DNA of 64,000 nucleotides, taken from an uncultured Flavobacteriales bacterium (GTDB lineage Bacteria > Bacteroidota > Bacteroidia > Flavobacteriales_G > Salibacteraceae). The notes beneath the pieces are model-generated. The model saw only the letters and a program-made list of their open reading frames with translations, was not told the origin of the DNA and did no database searches. Of this stretch, positions 9,315-18,834 are shown one piece after another. The position numbers were made by a program, and so were the translations under genes. The stretch is from contig CAJQLE010000001.1 in assembly GCA_905479105.1 (NCBI GenBank), positions 124,001-188,000 of the forward strand, in the 5' to 3' direction. Numbering within the stretch: position 1 is the first letter of the stretch; each line of letters starts with the position of its first letter.

Positions 9315-9928
9315 TGTTTATACACACCGCAGCATTCGAAAAAAGCTCTTCGAAAGTCAAAGAATGTCCTGATACCACATTACCAGAATTTGCATTTATT
9401 GGACGATCAAATGTTGGGAAATCCAGCTTGATCAATATGCTCATGCAGAGGAAAGACTTGGCCAAAACATCAGGAGCACCAGGAAAGACACGACTCATCA
9501 ATCATTTCAAGGTGAACGAATCGTGGTACTTAGTTGACCTTCCAGGCTATGGTTATGCCAAGGTCTCTAAAACAGATCGCGCTTCATTCATGAAGATGAT
9601 TTATGATTATTTCGAGCAGCGCGAAAACATGGTCAACGCCTTCGTGTTAATTGACTCAAGGCACGCACCACTTAAAAGTGATCTTGAATTTATGATCTGG
9701 TTAGGAGAGCATGGCATTCCTTTCAGCATTATTATGACCAAATTGGATAAGCTATCTAGTTCTGATCTAAAGAAGAACAAAGACGTTTACCATAAAAAAA
9801 TGCTTCTTGAATGGGATTCACTTCCTCCTTTCTTCTACACATCTGCTTCCTCTAGACTTGGTCGCGAAGAAACCCTCCAATACATTGAGCATTGTATGAA
9901 GGTTTATGAAGATGCACAGAAAGAATAA
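9314..9928 (+). CDS. engB: Ribosome biogenesis GTPase EngB (YihA/YsxC)
   Basis: Essential TRAFAC GTPase needed for 50S ribosomal subunit assembly. The G1 motif GRSNVGKS is at residues 30-37, G2 lies in GAPGKT, G3 DLPG is at 75-78, G4 TKLD is at 142-145 and G5 is TSAS near the C terminus. The length of 204 residues is normal. Its ATG shares a base with the hydrolase stop, and the next gene begins inside its last codons. Confidence 0.96.
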   Translation: MFIHTAAFEKSSSKVKECPDTTLPEFAFIGRSNVGKSSLINMLMQRKDLAKTSGAPGKTRLINHFKVNESWYLVDLPGYGYAKVSKTDRASFMKMIYDYFEQRENMVNAFVLIDSRHAPLKSDLEFMIWLGEHGIPFSIIMTKLDKLSSSDLKKNKDVYHKKMLLEWDSLPPFFYTSASSRLGREETLQYIEHCMKVYEDAQKE

Positions 9929-12047
9929 TATTGTTTTGACCTTAAAAAAAACAATCGCATCTTCTCTTTTTGTAGCGCATTTCGTTTTAACGTCCTGTCA
10001 ACCTAACTCTCAATCCACTTCCTCCATGAGTAATGTCGATTTCACCAACGACTTAATTCACGAATCAAGCCCATACCTACTGCAGCACGCTCACAATCCA
10101 GTGAATTGGATGCCTTGGGGCGAAAAAGCGTTGCAGAAAGCGAAAGATGAAAATAAACCAATGCTGATTAGCATTGGATATAGCGCTTGCCATTGGTGTC
10201 ATGTAATGGAACACGAAAGTTTCGAAGACACCGCAGTCGCTAAAATCATGAACGAGCACTTCGTTTGCATCAAAGTAGATCGCGAAGAGCGTCCTGATAT
10301 CGACCAGGTATATATGGATGCCGTTCAGTTAATGACCGGAAGAGGAGGATGGCCATTAAATTGTTTTGCGCTGCCTAATGGAAGACCGTTTTTTGGCGGG
10401 ACATATTTCCCAAAAGAACAATGGGTAAACGTATTAACTAGCGTAAACGAAACATTCATTTCTGACCCAGCGAAAGTTAATGAATACGCCACAAAACTGA
10501 CCGAAGGCATTAATCAAATGGACGAAATGCCAGTCCAGCCAGTTCCCGCTGAATTCTCAGATGAAGCCGTTGACGCTGCAGTAGGCAGATGGAAAAAGCA
10601 ATTCGACACAGCTGAAGGCGGAGCGCAAGGAGCTCCAAAATTTCCACTGCCAAATAACTATCTATTCCTTCTTCAATATGCGACTACCGAAGACGATGCA
10701 GAAGTGAGGAAACAAGTGCTACTTACGCTCGATAAAATGGCTTTTGGAGGCATATATGATCAAATTGGTGGAGGATTTGCTCGCTACTCAACGGATGATA
10801 TTTGGAAAGCTCCACATTTTGAAAAGATGCTTTACGACAATGGTCAGCTGCTTTCACTCTATTCAGAAGCCTATAAAACAACGAAAAAGCCACTTTACAA
10901 ACAGGTAATCGAAGAAACCTCACAATTTATCAAGCGAGAATTGAACGCTAAAGACGGAGCTTTCTACTCGGCTCTAGACGCTGATAGTGAAGGTGAAGAA
11001 GGGAAATTTTATGTGTGGTCTTTGGAAGAAATAAAAGACCTATCGGGTGATGACTTTGATCTAATAAAAGAATATTACAACGTCAACAGAAATGGACTTT
11101 GGGAACATGGCAACTACATTCTACTTAGAGACCGAAGCGACTCTGAAATAGCCGACAAATTCAGCCTAAGCGAAGATGAATTGCATCAAAAAATAGAGTT
11201 GTTCAAACAAAAAGCAATGGCAGTCAGAGGCAATAGAATACGCCCGGGATTGGATGATAAAACGCTTACAAGTTGGAATGCAATGACATCAAAAGGATTG
11301 GTGGACGCCTTCATTGCAACTAACAATAAAGAACATCTGGTATTGGCTAAAAGCAACCTTGACTTCCTACTCAAACAGCAGGTAAAGAAAGACGGCAGCC
11401 TTTATCATTCTTATAAAAATGATAAGTCAAGTATTAATGCTTACTTAGAAGATTACGCCCATTTAATCGATGCATTAATTCGCTATTACGAGGCCACATT
11501 TGAAATAGAATATTTAGACAAAGCCAATTCATTGGCTCAATTTGTCGTGGAGAATTTTAATCAAAATGACGCTGGATTCTTTTACTTCAAATCATCGGCT
11601 GACGACCGTCTTGTTGCCCAAAAAGCAGAAATCACAGATAATGTAATACCTGCTTCTAATTCTGTTTTAGCCACTTGTTTGTTCAAGCTAGGTCAGCTCT
11701 ACGAGAATGAAGAATTCATCTCAATTACCAAGACTATGGCCGCATCAATTGAGCCAAACTTCAGTCGCTACCCTGCTGGCTACAGTCAATGGATGAGCCT
11801 GATGCTTTATCTATCTGAGCCTTATTATGAAATCGCGATAGTAGGAGAAGAATGTGAAGAAAAAAGAGACGCACTCCTGCAGCACTATCTTCCAAAAGCA
11901 TTGATTTGCGGTGGAAAAGATGCTGGAAAATTACCCATACTTCAAAACCGAAAAGTTCAAGGAAAAACCCTCATTTACGTATGTCAAAGTGGAGCTTGCA
12001 AGCTTCCCGTATCAGAAATTGATGCAGCGTTGGAGCTTATTGATTAG
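9906..12047 (+). CDS. DUF255 thioredoxin-fold / six-hairpin glycosidase-like protein (YyaL family), predicted lipoprotein
   Basis: A 713-residue YyaL/SPATA20-type protein. The thioredoxin-like DUF255 domain occupies about residues 45-210, with CHWC at 95-98 and the hallmark sequences [14 protein letters not shown] and DREERPDID. The rest is the alpha/alpha-barrel part with [15 protein letters not shown] and [11 protein letters not shown]. The biochemical role of the family is unsettled. Unusually, the N terminus looks like a lipoprotein signal: a basic start, a hydrophobic run and the lipobox LTSC with Cys31, so it is probably exported. The start ATG 9906 overlaps engB by 23 bases; ATG 9912 would also keep the signal. 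Confidence 0.88.
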   Translation: MKMHRKNNIVLTLKKTIASSLFVAHFVLTSCQPNSQSTSSMSNVDFTNDLIHESSPYLLQHAHNPVNWMPWGEKALQKAKDENKPMLISIGYSACHWCHVMEHESFEDTAVAKIMNEHFVCIKVDREERPDIDQVYMDAVQLMTGRGGWPLNCFALPNGRPFFGGTYFPKEQWVNVLTSVNETFISDPAKVNEYATKLTEGINQMDEMPVQPVPAEFSDEAVDAAVGRWKKQFDTAEGGAQGAPKFPLPNNYLFLLQYATTEDDAEVRKQVLLTLDKMAFGGIYDQIGGGFARYSTDDIWKAPHFEKMLYDNGQLLSLYSEAYKTTKKPLYKQVIEETSQFIKRELNAKDGAFYSALDADSEGEEGKFYVWSLEEIKDLSGDDFDLIKEYYNVNRNGLWEHGNYILLRDRSDSEIADKFSLSEDELHQKIELFKQKAMAVRGNRIRPGLDDKTLTSWNAMTSKGLVDAFIATNNKEHLVLAKSNLDFLLKQQVKKDGSLYHSYKNDKSSINAYLEDYAHLIDALIRYYEATFEIEYLDKANSLAQFVVENFNQNDAGFFYFKSSADDRLVAQKAEITDNVIPASNSVLATCLFKLGQLYENEEFISITKTMAASIEPNFSRYPAGYSQWMSLMLYLSEPYYEIAIVGEECEEKRDALLQHYLPKALICGGKDAGKLPILQNRKVQGKTLIYVCQSGACKLPVSEIDAALELID

Positions 12048-12882
12048 CCTGATACTGTTCATCAGTTACAATGCATTTTCACAAGTTATTATTCCTGGGA
12101 AATTCATTGATAAGCGTTATCCTCTATTTAACGACAGCCGCATTGCTGATCAAGCTATTGAAAGCATTACGATACGTGTTATGCGTAAACCATCAAGTAG
12201 ACCTATCTATGATGATGGCCGCAGAATCGCCTATCATTTTAATGAATTGGGAAGATTAATCTCATTTCAGAAAGTATTTCCAAGCAGAGCAGGTCGCGTA
12301 GACACGAGCAGTCAAACATTCATATATCGCAATGACATTATTCAAGCTCGATCTGAAAAAATAGGCAAGTACAGAAAAAGGATCTCCCTTGATCACATCA
12401 GTACACACCAGGTCATTGAAACGATAAAAGTGAAGCATGGCAACATGGACTGGGACGAATTAGGGAAAGAAGAAATTAAACGTAATGAATCCAAAATAGA
12501 AGATCAACTCTTGATCACCGAACTAAGAGGAGGTGTAAATGAAGCTCCATATCAATCTACTATTAGTGTCTTTAATGCCAATAATAAACCGATTAAAAAA
12601 GAGGTGTGGTATAGTTCAAGACTTGCTAGTTTGGAACAATATGAATACTCAAACGGCCTCTTGTCTAGTTATTCAATTAAGAACGCTGAAAAAGGAAGCA
12701 CAATGAATATTAGCTACAGCACAAGCTCAAGCATTCAAGACGAAGGCACTTGGTGTGAAAATGATGAGTGTAAAAATTGGAGTATCGTTTTCTATGAAAC
12801 AGGCCTACCAAAAGCTTTTATTCTCATGAATATCAAAACGCAGGATATGGAGATTTGGGAGTATCGATATAAGTATCGCTAA
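12022..12882 (+). CDS. Secreted protein of unknown function
   Basis: A 286-residue protein starting [13 protein letters not shown] with a signal peptide ending near AFSQ. The frame extends to 11911, but that part is the shifted reading of the DUF255 gene end, so ATG 12022, 26 bases inside the upstream gene, is the better start. The mature part has several short aromatic segments ([40 protein letters not shown]) reminiscent of the beta-strand repeats of YD/RHS-like or MORN-like proteins. I cannot place it in a family. It ends just before a convergent lipoprotein gene. Confidence 0.75.
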   Translation: MQRWSLLISLILFISYNAFSQVIIPGKFIDKRYPLFNDSRIADQAIESITIRVMRKPSSRPIYDDGRRIAYHFNELGRLISFQKVFPSRAGRVDTSSQTFIYRNDIIQARSEKIGKYRKRISLDHISTHQVIETIKVKHGNMDWDELGKEEIKRNESKIEDQLLITELRGGVNEAPYQSTISVFNANNKPIKKEVWYSSRLASLEQYEYSNGLLSSYSIKNAEKGSTMNISYSTSSSIQDEGTWCENDECKNWSIVFYETGLPKAFILMNIKTQDMEIWEYRYKYR

Positions 12883-12883
12883 T

Positions 12884-13369
12884 TCACTCCATTACCACAT
12901 ATTTACACTGCGTTGCCCCGATGGAAATGCTTCCGGAGAAAACCACGTCACCACCTACTGATGTTCCGCCAGATCGAAGAAATGCCTCGTAGCTATATGT
13001 GCCAGGTTCGAGATCCCGAATATCAACTTTAGGACAACCTGACTCACAACCTGACACTCCTCCATTACAAGCTTCAAGAAAACGACCTACATATTCATCT
13101 TCCCAATACAATTCTATCTGAAAGCCATTTTGGATATCAATCAAATTGAAAAAGTAAACATCACTCGGATAGGTGCAGGTCCCATCATCTGACTCAGCTC
13201 TTGACCAATAATTTGAAGCCTCGGGGTCAGTGCATCCCAAATATTCACAACTCCCATCATCAGAAGTTGCGGTATCGTCATAATTCGTAGCTGAAAAGTC
13301 CGTGCATCCTTTGTTGCAGGATGATACTATAATACTGATGGTAAGTAAAGTAAAAAGTAAACTCCTCAT
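12884..13369 (-). CDS. Lipoprotein with two GCTD-DDGSC repeats
   Basis: A 161-residue predicted lipoprotein with lipobox VSSC and acylated Cys18. Residues 21-43 and 45-67 are two copies of a calcium-site-like repeat of the pattern GCTD-xx-A-x-NY...DDG-S/T-C-x-Y. This repeat is common in surface proteins of marine Bacteroidota and in marine phage. The rest (about 70-161) contains more cysteines and a PGTYSYEAFLRSGG strand and is not recognised. Its ATG overlaps the tsaB stop by four bases (ATGA), so it is translated with tsaB though unrelated in role. Surface binding is inference only. Confidence 0.78.
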   Translation of the reverse strand: MRSLLFTLLTISIIVSSCNKGCTDFSATNYDDTATSDDGSCEYLGCTDPEASNYWSRAESDDGTCTYPSDVYFFNLIDIQNGFQIELYWEDEYVGRFLEACNGGVSGCESGCPKVDIRDLEPGTYSYEAFLRSGGTSVGGDVVFSGSISIGATQCKYVVME

Positions 13370-14064
13370 ACAATTCCTTTTTTAGGAGTCGTAGCTTGAA
13401 ATTCCTTCAAATAAAATGGTTCGAAGTAAGCCACATCCTCATAGTTTTCTTCAATATAGGATTTCTCTGAAAGTGAAGTCATCTGAGATGCGGAAGGCCA
13501 TATACCATTTAGGAAACGGCCGTTTTGAGAAAGGCAAAGGGGCTTGAACTTTTCTGATCCATTCCCGAAGAATAACATCGTATGCTTTTGCAGCTCTTCA
13601 GCAAATGAAGTTTCATCCAAAATCACTGGAGAAATATCATTCAAAGACTCAATCTCTTTATCAAATAAAGCAGTGTAAACCTCCATGCGTCTAGCGTCCA
13701 ACATTGGGCATAAAACCGGATCTTCAATCTCTGAAATCACATCTTGAACAACTGAGTTGAGACACATTTGCTTGAGTGTATCTATTGCAATTAGTGGCTT
13801 ATCAGCACCGAAACACAGTCCTTTCGCTAAGCTCACGCCAATGCGCAGTCCAGTATAGCTTCCTGGACCTTTACTTACCGCAATGGCATCAAGGTCAGAA
13901 GGAGAAAAGTGATTTCTCTTTAAAAGTTCATCCGTAAAAACTGCCAACTTCTCAGCATGGGAGTATCCATCATTCACTTCTTCGAAGTCAATACAAACGC
14001 CATCTTTACCAAGAGCCACAGAGCACATAGTTGTAGCAGATTCTATGTTGAGAATTAGAGCCAT
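13366..14064 (-). CDS. tsaB: tRNA threonylcarbamoyladenosine biosynthesis protein TsaB
   Basis: Partner of TsaD in making the t6A modification at position 37 of ANN-decoding tRNAs. The actin/ASKHA fold begins LILNIESATTMCSVAL, and the family signature SKGPGSYTGLRIGVSLAKGL lies near residues 64-84. TsaB lacks the metal-binding site of TsaD, as expected here. The length of 232 residues is usual. A 51-base gap separates it from the TolC-like gene upstream in the same direction. Confidence 0.95.
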   Translation of the reverse strand: MALILNIESATTMCSVALGKDGVCIDFEEVNDGYSHAEKLAVFTDELLKRNHFSPSDLDAIAVSKGPGSYTGLRIGVSLAKGLCFGADKPLIAIDTLKQMCLNSVVQDVISEIEDPVLCPMLDARRMEVYTALFDKEIESLNDISPVILDETSFAEELQKHTMLFFGNGSEKFKPLCLSQNGRFLNGIWPSASQMTSLSEKSYIEENYEDVAYFEPFYLKEFQATTPKKGIV

Positions 14065-14115
14065 TTCTTAAGCACGAATTACACGATAATTTCCGAAACG
14101 TTAATCAACCGTTTT

Positions 14116-15531
14116 CTAACCTTCGAATCCGAGTGGCTTACCCATGTAGAAATCCAAAATCTTTGTTTTGAATATGAAGTCATAACGCGAGCGAGACAGC
14201 TGCGCTTGTGAAATTTGCAGATTATTCTTTGCGGTATTGAATTCAGTGACGTTCATCGCGCCTGCTTCAAATCTTACCTCAGCAAAATCAAACGACTTTT
14301 GTGATGATTTCACAGCCTCAACATTTGCCTTGTAAAAGTCGCGTGACGCCACGGCATCAACTCGCGCCAATTCGATGCGCTGACGCAATCCCATTTTCTC
14401 TTGCTCCAATTGTAACTCAGCGATCGACTGATTGACTTTAGCTTGATTCACAGTGTTCTTGACGCTGTATCGATTGAATATTGGCAAATTCAAACTTACC
14501 CCTAGAAACTGGTTGAAGTTGTCATCCAGCTGAGTCGTAAATGGAACCCGCTTCATAGCAGCATCAAACGTAGAAGTATAAACTATATCGCCTGCTTGAG
14601 TAAACCCAATCTGTTGATCGGGACCTTGAGAAATAGACTCAACCTCAGTTCTTAACCCAGAGTAACCACTCCCAATAGATCCACTCAAAACCAATGAAGG
14701 ATAGTATCCACTTTTAGCTGCATTCAATTGTTTGTCCCAACTAAGCAAAGAATACTCCGCACTCTTAATTTCAGGCATGGCAGATTCAGCATAGCTATAT
14801 ACCGTTGCAGAATTTTCTAAACGAATGGTGCTGTCTGCATCAATCTGAGGTCTTATGAGGTTTATAGTCTCGTCAGCAGGCAATAGCATCAATTGTTTCA
14901 ATTGAAGCTTAGCGATTTGATAGTCATTTCTGCGTTGCGTGAGGGTTGACCGATCGCGACTTAGTTGCGCTTCAAGCTCATACTGTGTGCCTAGATTTGA
15001 AGCTCCAGCTACTACCATCTTCTTGATTCGATCCAATTGACGCTCCGTAATATTTACTTGCTGTTCAGCAGCAATAATAAGGTCTTCTGCAAGAACCACC
15101 TGCAAGTAAGAGCCAGAGACATTAAGTGCAATATTGTTTTTCTGCGTTTCTAAATCATACTTCACAGATTCTAATCCTGCCTGTTGGGCTTGAATATTTT
15201 GCTGATTTTGAAATCCATTGAACAAGGTTACGTTGGATGAAAGCCCGAACGAATTACTCTGAACACGCGTTGTGGCAAACTGATTCGTAAAAGGATCAAT
15301 TCGTTGACCCCAGTTGTAATTGTGTGAAGCAAACCCATTGACATTGGGTAGAACGTTAGCCTTACTCGCTTTAAGCTGAGACTCACTTGCATCAAGGCCT
15401 AGTTCAGCTTGTTTCACTTGCAAATTATTTTGCCAAGCGAGTTCAATACATTGCTCCAATGAATAAATCTCCTGTGCATGAATACCTGACCACGCAAAAA
15501 GGGAAATGACGAATAGAAAAGCACACCTCAT
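14116..15531 (-). CDS. TolC-family outer membrane efflux protein
   Basis: A 471-residue outer-membrane channel protein with signal peptide MRCAFLFVISLFAWSGIHAQ. It starts with the typical YSLEQCIELAWQNNLQVKQAEL and has long helices with a repeated second half, as in TolC trimers spanning the periplasm. The longer frame to 15567 is rejected because a perfect -7 box (TACATTTG, 15543 to 15536) lies four bases upstream of ATG 15531. No membrane fusion or inner-membrane pump gene is adjacent in this window, so the substrate is unknown. It is followed by tsaB. Confidence 0.9.
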   Translation of the reverse strand: MRCAFLFVISLFAWSGIHAQEIYSLEQCIELAWQNNLQVKQAELGLDASESQLKASKANVLPNVNGFASHNYNWGQRIDPFTNQFATTRVQSNSFGLSSNVTLFNGFQNQQNIQAQQAGLESVKYDLETQKNNIALNVSGSYLQVVLAEDLIIAAEQQVNITERQLDRIKKMVVAGASNLGTQYELEAQLSRDRSTLTQRRNDYQIAKLQLKQLMLLPADETINLIRPQIDADSTIRLENSATVYSYAESAMPEIKSAEYSLLSWDKQLNAAKSGYYPSLVLSGSIGSGYSGLRTEVESISQGPDQQIGFTQAGDIVYTSTFDAAMKRVPFTTQLDDNFNQFLGVSLNLPIFNRYSVKNTVNQAKVNQSIAELQLEQEKMGLRQRIELARVDAVASRDFYKANVEAVKSSQKSFDFAEVRFEAGAMNVTEFNTAKNNLQISQAQLSRSRYDFIFKTKILDFYMGKPLGFEG

Positions 15532-15535
15532 ATAA

Positions 15536-15568
15536 CAAATGTATAAACGCCTTTCAGGGGACGGCAAA
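15536..15568 (-). promoter_or_regulatory. Promoter of the TolC-family gene
   Basis: The minus strand reads TTTG (15568 to 15565), a 21-base spacer, then TACATTTG (15543 to 15536). This matches the Bacteroidota consensus at both boxes. Only four bases (TTAT) separate the -7 box from the ATG, so the mRNA probably has almost no leader. Confidence 0.7.
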
Positions 15569-15603
15569 AAATAATACGAGCGGCTGTAAATGGTGATAAA
15601 CGT

Positions 15604-15849
15604 TTAAGACTGAGATTCAGACTCAGAAGTATTTTGATTCAATCTTCTGAAAAGAATAATACCCATGCCTATTAATAAAGCGTAAGGTATTCCCATCAAA
15701 TAAAGAATGCCAGCATTCAAACCTTGAGCTAATTCACCGCCTGTTTTTAAATTGGACTCCACCACAGCACTACACATACTGCATTGAGCAGTAACCTCAA
15801 CGGATACTAGAGCTAAAATTAGGGTTAGAAAAATTGCTTTTTTGATCAT
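15604..15849 (-). CDS. Small CSMC-motif membrane protein next to oxidase assembly genes
   Basis: An 81-residue protein with signal peptide (to about VTAQ), then CSMC at 23-26, a short polar segment ESNLKTGGELAQGLNAG, and one membrane helix (about 49-66) followed by RR and a serine/glutamate tail. The CxxC faces the periplasm, as expected for a redox or copper-related helper. It lies beside DUF420 and SCO1, so a role in cytochrome oxidase maturation is plausible but inferred. A TACATTTG box at 15867-15860 is ten bases upstream of its ATG. Confidence 0.78.
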   Translation of the reverse strand: MIKKAIFLTLILALVSVEVTAQCSMCSAVVESNLKTGGELAQGLNAGILYLMGIPYALLIGMGIILFRRLNQNTSESESQS

Positions 15850-15880
15850 AAATACTTAACAAATGTAAATATCCTTTGGT

Positions 15881-16408
15881 TTAATAGTAGGGAGAAATCA
15901 TGAAGTAAACCACCACTCCGGTGATCGAAACGTACAACCAAATAGGAAATGTGATTCGAGCAATTTTCTTGTGTTTATCAATCTTGTTTGACAAGGCTCT
16001 TGAAAATGTAATAAGCACCAAAGGCACGATTATAACAGCCAAAACGATGTGGGTTAGTAATATGAAGAAATAGATATTTCGAATCATTCCCTCTCCGCCA
16101 AAAGCGGTGCTCTCATGGGTAGTGTGATAAAGCACATAACTCACCAAGAACAAAGCACTCAGCACAAGATTAGTCGTCATCAGCATTTGATGAGCTTTAC
16201 GTTTTCCTTGTTTGATCATTACAACTGCTGCAATAAGCAGTATGCTCACCGTCCCGTTGATGGTGGCATTCAATGCTGGAAGAAAATCAAAACTTCCTTC
16301 AGCAACTTCGAACTTCGGAGTAATATATATGACACCTACTGCGGAGGCAAGCACACCTGCCACAATGTAAATCCACTTATTGATATTTACCTCTTTGTTT
16401 CCTTCCAT
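15881..16408 (-). CDS. DUF420 membrane protein (CtaM/YozB-like)
   Basis: A 175-residue protein with five predicted membrane helices. It matches the DUF420 pattern, including LPALNATINGTVSILL, the GKRKAHQMLMTTNLVLSALFL segment and YHTTHESTAFGG with conserved histidines. In Bacillus and Staphylococcus members of this family (YozB/CtaM) are needed for active aa3/caa3 cytochrome oxidase. Its place between SCO1 and the small CSMC protein, downstream of oxidase subunits, agrees. Its start overlaps the SCO1 end by 22 bases. Confidence 0.88.
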   Translation of the reverse strand: MEGNKEVNINKWIYIVAGVLASAVGVIYITPKFEVAEGSFDFLPALNATINGTVSILLIAAVVMIKQGKRKAHQMLMTTNLVLSALFLVSYVLYHTTHESTAFGGEGMIRNIYFFILLTHIVLAVIIVPLVLITFSRALSNKIDKHKKIARITFPIWLYVSITGVVVYFMISPYY

Positions 16409-17037
16409 GTCATGTATGGTTCTTTGAGCAACAATTTAATGGCATCCTGAAGTTTCTTGTTTTCCTTGTGAATTCTAGAATCAAAAAACTCTCGAATAAC
16501 TCCCTGTTGATCAATTAGCACAAAATGTTTTGAAGGCAATTGACTGCGACTTTCCAGTTGCTGGGTGCTCACAAATACGTATTCCAAAAAAGCATCCAGC
16601 TCATTTTGATCTTTCACTTTTGCAAATTTCCAATTCTGCATTTCTGGCATGTGATTGTTTTGAAGGCTTTTTAAATCCTCAAGATTCACTTCTGCGTTTA
16701 AACAAACACTAACCACACTCCATTTATCTTTTTCTGAAACGTCATATAAATAATTGACCAAGGTCACTCCTTTCTTCATGCATGCCTCATCGCATGACAT
16801 GGTGAAAAAATCAAATAAAACAGGTCGTCCTTTCAAGTCATCAATGGAGAACTCAATTCCATCTTGATCTTGCAAGACCATATTTGGAGCTGGTTTGTAA
16901 ATGGTGTCGGTATTATCTTGAACACGATAAGAACCATAAGCTCCCATTTTAATCACATGATGCTCACCCAATGAAAAAATCAAGAAGAGAATCGAAGGAA
17001 AAAGAAGTATCAGTATTAAGTAAAATCCTTTGCGCAT
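16387..17037 (-). CDS. SCO1/SenC-family copper chaperone
   Basis: A membrane-anchored thioredoxin-fold protein that delivers copper to the CuA site of cytochrome c oxidase subunit II or reduces it. One N-terminal helix (about residues 5-23) is followed by the SCO motif CxxxC as Cys82 and Cys86 (SCDEACMKKG), and the third ligand His171 lies in SKHFVLIDQQG. All three copper ligands are present. The length of 216 residues is normal. It is separated from oxidase subunit IV by 64 bases holding a weak hairpin, and it overlaps DUF420. Confidence 0.92.
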   Translation of the reverse strand: MRKGFYLILILLFPSILFLIFSLGEHHVIKMGAYGSYRVQDNTDTIYKPAPNMVLQDQDGIEFSIDDLKGRPVLFDFFTMSCDEACMKKGVTLVNYLYDVSEKDKWSVVSVCLNAEVNLEDLKSLQNNHMPEMQNWKFAKVKDQNELDAFLEYVFVSTQQLESRSQLPSKHFVLIDQQGVIREFFDSRIHKENKKLQDAIKLLLKEPYMTWKETKR

Positions 17038-17048
17038 ATATCATAAAA

Positions 17049-17076
17049 AAGGCCCTGGAATAACAATCAAAGGCCT
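17049..17076 (-). terminator. Weak hairpin with T-run between oxidase subunit IV and SCO1
   Basis: The minus strand reads AGGCC, a 17-base loop, GGCCT, then TTTTT. The stem is only five bases, so it may be a partial terminator or attenuator that lowers SCO1 expression relative to the structural subunits. Confidence 0.35.
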
Positions 17077-17101
17077 CGTTTTGTTTTTTATATTCTGATT
17101 T

Positions 17102-17488
17102 TTAAACCCATCCAATCACATCTTTCACATAGAAGATAAAGGAAGATTCCACCAAGAGAATGAAAAATAAATAACCAATAAATAATACATAAGGAATCAA
17201 TATCACGTTACGCAATGATTTACGCTCATCGCCTAAATGCATGAATACCATTACAATGTAACCCGCTTTAAGCAATGTAAGGATGATGAAAATAGACTTG
17301 ATCGTCAACCAACCCATGCCATCTACATCAATATGTGCCTTTCCCCAAATAATTCCCATTGCTACTTCAATAGCCGTAACAACTGAAAGAAGTACGGTAA
17401 CGAAGTAAATTTTCTTTCTTATTTTCTTTCCCGCTTCCTCATCGTGATGAGTATCAAGCGAGTATTCTATGATGTCGTCTCTTTCCAT
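17102..17488 (-). CDS. Cytochrome c oxidase subunit IV family protein
   Basis: A 128-residue protein with three membrane helices (about 25-45, 60-82 and 93-115) after a polar, histidine-rich N terminus. It matches the prokaryotic oxidase subunit IV type (CtaF/COX4_pro). HIDVDGMG and VMVFMHLGDERKSL are typical. It lies 18 bases downstream of subunit III in the cytochrome oxidase block. Confidence 0.9.
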   Translation of the reverse strand: MERDDIIEYSLDTHHDEEAGKKIRKKIYFVTVLLSVVTAIEVAMGIIWGKAHIDVDGMGWLTIKSIFIILTLLKAGYIVMVFMHLGDERKSLRNVILIPYVLFIGYLFFILLVESSFIFYVKDVIGWV

Positions 17489-17506
17489 GTTTTAAAATAT
17501 TGGAAG

Positions 17507-18199
17507 TTATATCAAATAGAAGAATGTGAATACGAATACCCAAACTAGATCAATAAAGTGCCAGTAAAGGCCAACCTTCTCCACCATTTCATAATGTCCT
17601 CTTTCGTCATACCATCCCTGCATAGAGCGAATTAAAACGATAAGATTAATGACCACTCCACTTAAAACGTGCGTGCCATGAAAACCTGTAATGAAGAAAA
17701 AGAAGTCAGCATACAATTGCGGACCGTAAGGATTTGAAGTCAATGATGCATTATCAGCAGATGTAGATAGAAGACCATCAGGACCAGCAATAAATGTCAT
17801 CCATTCCCAAGCTTGAGAGCCAACAAATATTGCTCCACCTAAAACAGTAAAAGCCATCCACTTAACAACACCTTTCCGATCCATTCTATGTCCTGCTTCA
17901 ACCGCCAAAACCATTGTTACAGAACTGATGATCAAAATGAATGTCATCAACGCTACATATAGAAGCGGCAAATGAGCATGCGTTAATGGAAAGTGAAAGA
18001 AAATATTTTCTGTAACTGGCCACGCATCTTCTAAGTGATGTCGTGCAAAGGCCAAGGCTGAAAGGAATCCTCCGAAAGTAAGGGCATCTGAGATGAGGAA
18101 AAACCACATCATCATTTTACCATAACTTACACTAAATGGAGAACGTCCGCCTCCCCAAAGTTCCGCTTGGTCGATTGCTTTTGTTGCTTCTCCTGCCAT
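17507..18199 (-). CDS. Cytochrome c oxidase subunit III (230 aa)
   Basis: Heme-copper oxidase subunit III with several membrane helices. Typical sequences are KMMMWFFLISDALTFGGFLSA near the N terminus, GSQAWEWMTF, FFFITGFHGTHVLSGV and the C-terminal VGLYWHFIDLVWVFVFTFFYL. It stabilises the subunit I-II core. Subunits I and II are not in this window and are expected elsewhere. It is the second of two subunit III genes in tandem, an arrangement known in Bacteroidota caa3-type clusters, and is preceded by a 40-base gap. Confidence 0.95.
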   Translation of the reverse strand: MAGEATKAIDQAELWGGGRSPFSVSYGKMMMWFFLISDALTFGGFLSALAFARHHLEDAWPVTENIFFHFPLTHAHLPLLYVALMTFILIISSVTMVLAVEAGHRMDRKGVVKWMAFTVLGGAIFVGSQAWEWMTFIAGPDGLLSTSADNASLTSNPYGPQLYADFFFFITGFHGTHVLSGVVINLIVLIRSMQGWYDERGHYEMVEKVGLYWHFIDLVWVFVFTFFYLI

Positions 18200-18239
18200 G
18201 ATTAGGTTAAAAAAGGTTATTTAGGATTTCGGTGCAATG

Positions 18240-18824
18240 TTAACGAATAAAGACTAAAAACAGTAGCAAGTATACCCAAAGGATATCAAGAAAATGCCAA
18301 TAAGTGGCAGCAACCCCGATACCTACGTGATCTTCAGCTGAATATTTTTTCAAAATTGACTTTACCGAAGTGAAAATTAATGCGAATAAGCCGCCAGCTA
18401 AGTGGGCTAGGTGCAATCCTGTGAGTACATATAGAAATGATCCTGAAGCATTGCTTTCTCTACCTGCGAAAAACACACCCGTATCTACTAATTCGCCCCA
18501 AGCTTGAAACTGAAGCATTGCAAAGACAAACCCCAAAACCAGGGTCGCCAATAGCATTACAGTGGTGAGCGTTGTATTATCTTTTTTAATCGCGTATTGC
18601 GCCAAAAGCATCGTCATGCTGCTTATCATAATTACTGCCGTGCTGACATAAAATGTGTCAGGCAAATCGAAATACAACCAATTTCCTTCTGCTTGCCTTA
18701 CAATGTAGGCACTGGTCATGCCTGCAAAAAGCATTACCATACCAACAATACCCACCCACATGAGTGGTTTTGCTGTGCGATTTCTAATGTCTTTTAATTC
18801 CTCCTGTGAAATATACGTTGCCAT
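18240..18824 (-). CDS. Cytochrome c oxidase subunit III-like protein (194 aa)
   Basis: A shorter member of the heme-copper oxidase subunit III family. It has PLMWVGIVGMVMLFAGMTSAYIVRQAEGNW, the FYVLTGLHLAHLAGG type motif and AATYWHFLDILWVYLLLFLVF at the end. It differs clearly from the 230-residue neighbour, so this is an old paired arrangement and not a recent duplicate. It starts ten bases after ctaB in the same operon. Confidence 0.93.
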   Translation of the reverse strand: MATYISQEELKDIRNRTAKPLMWVGIVGMVMLFAGMTSAYIVRQAEGNWLYFDLPDTFYVSTAVIMISSMTMLLAQYAIKKDNTTLTTVMLLATLVLGFVFAMLQFQAWGELVDTGVFFAGRESNASGSFLYVLTGLHLAHLAGGLFALIFTSVKSILKKYSAEDHVGIGVAATYWHFLDILWVYLLLFLVFIR

Positions 18825-18834
18825 CTTCTTTTGT

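Noticed and set aside
17507-18824. Two tandem cytochrome oxidase subunit III genes as a recent duplication
   Set aside because: The two proteins differ in length and sequence throughout. Paired subunit III genes are normal in Bacteroidota oxidase clusters.
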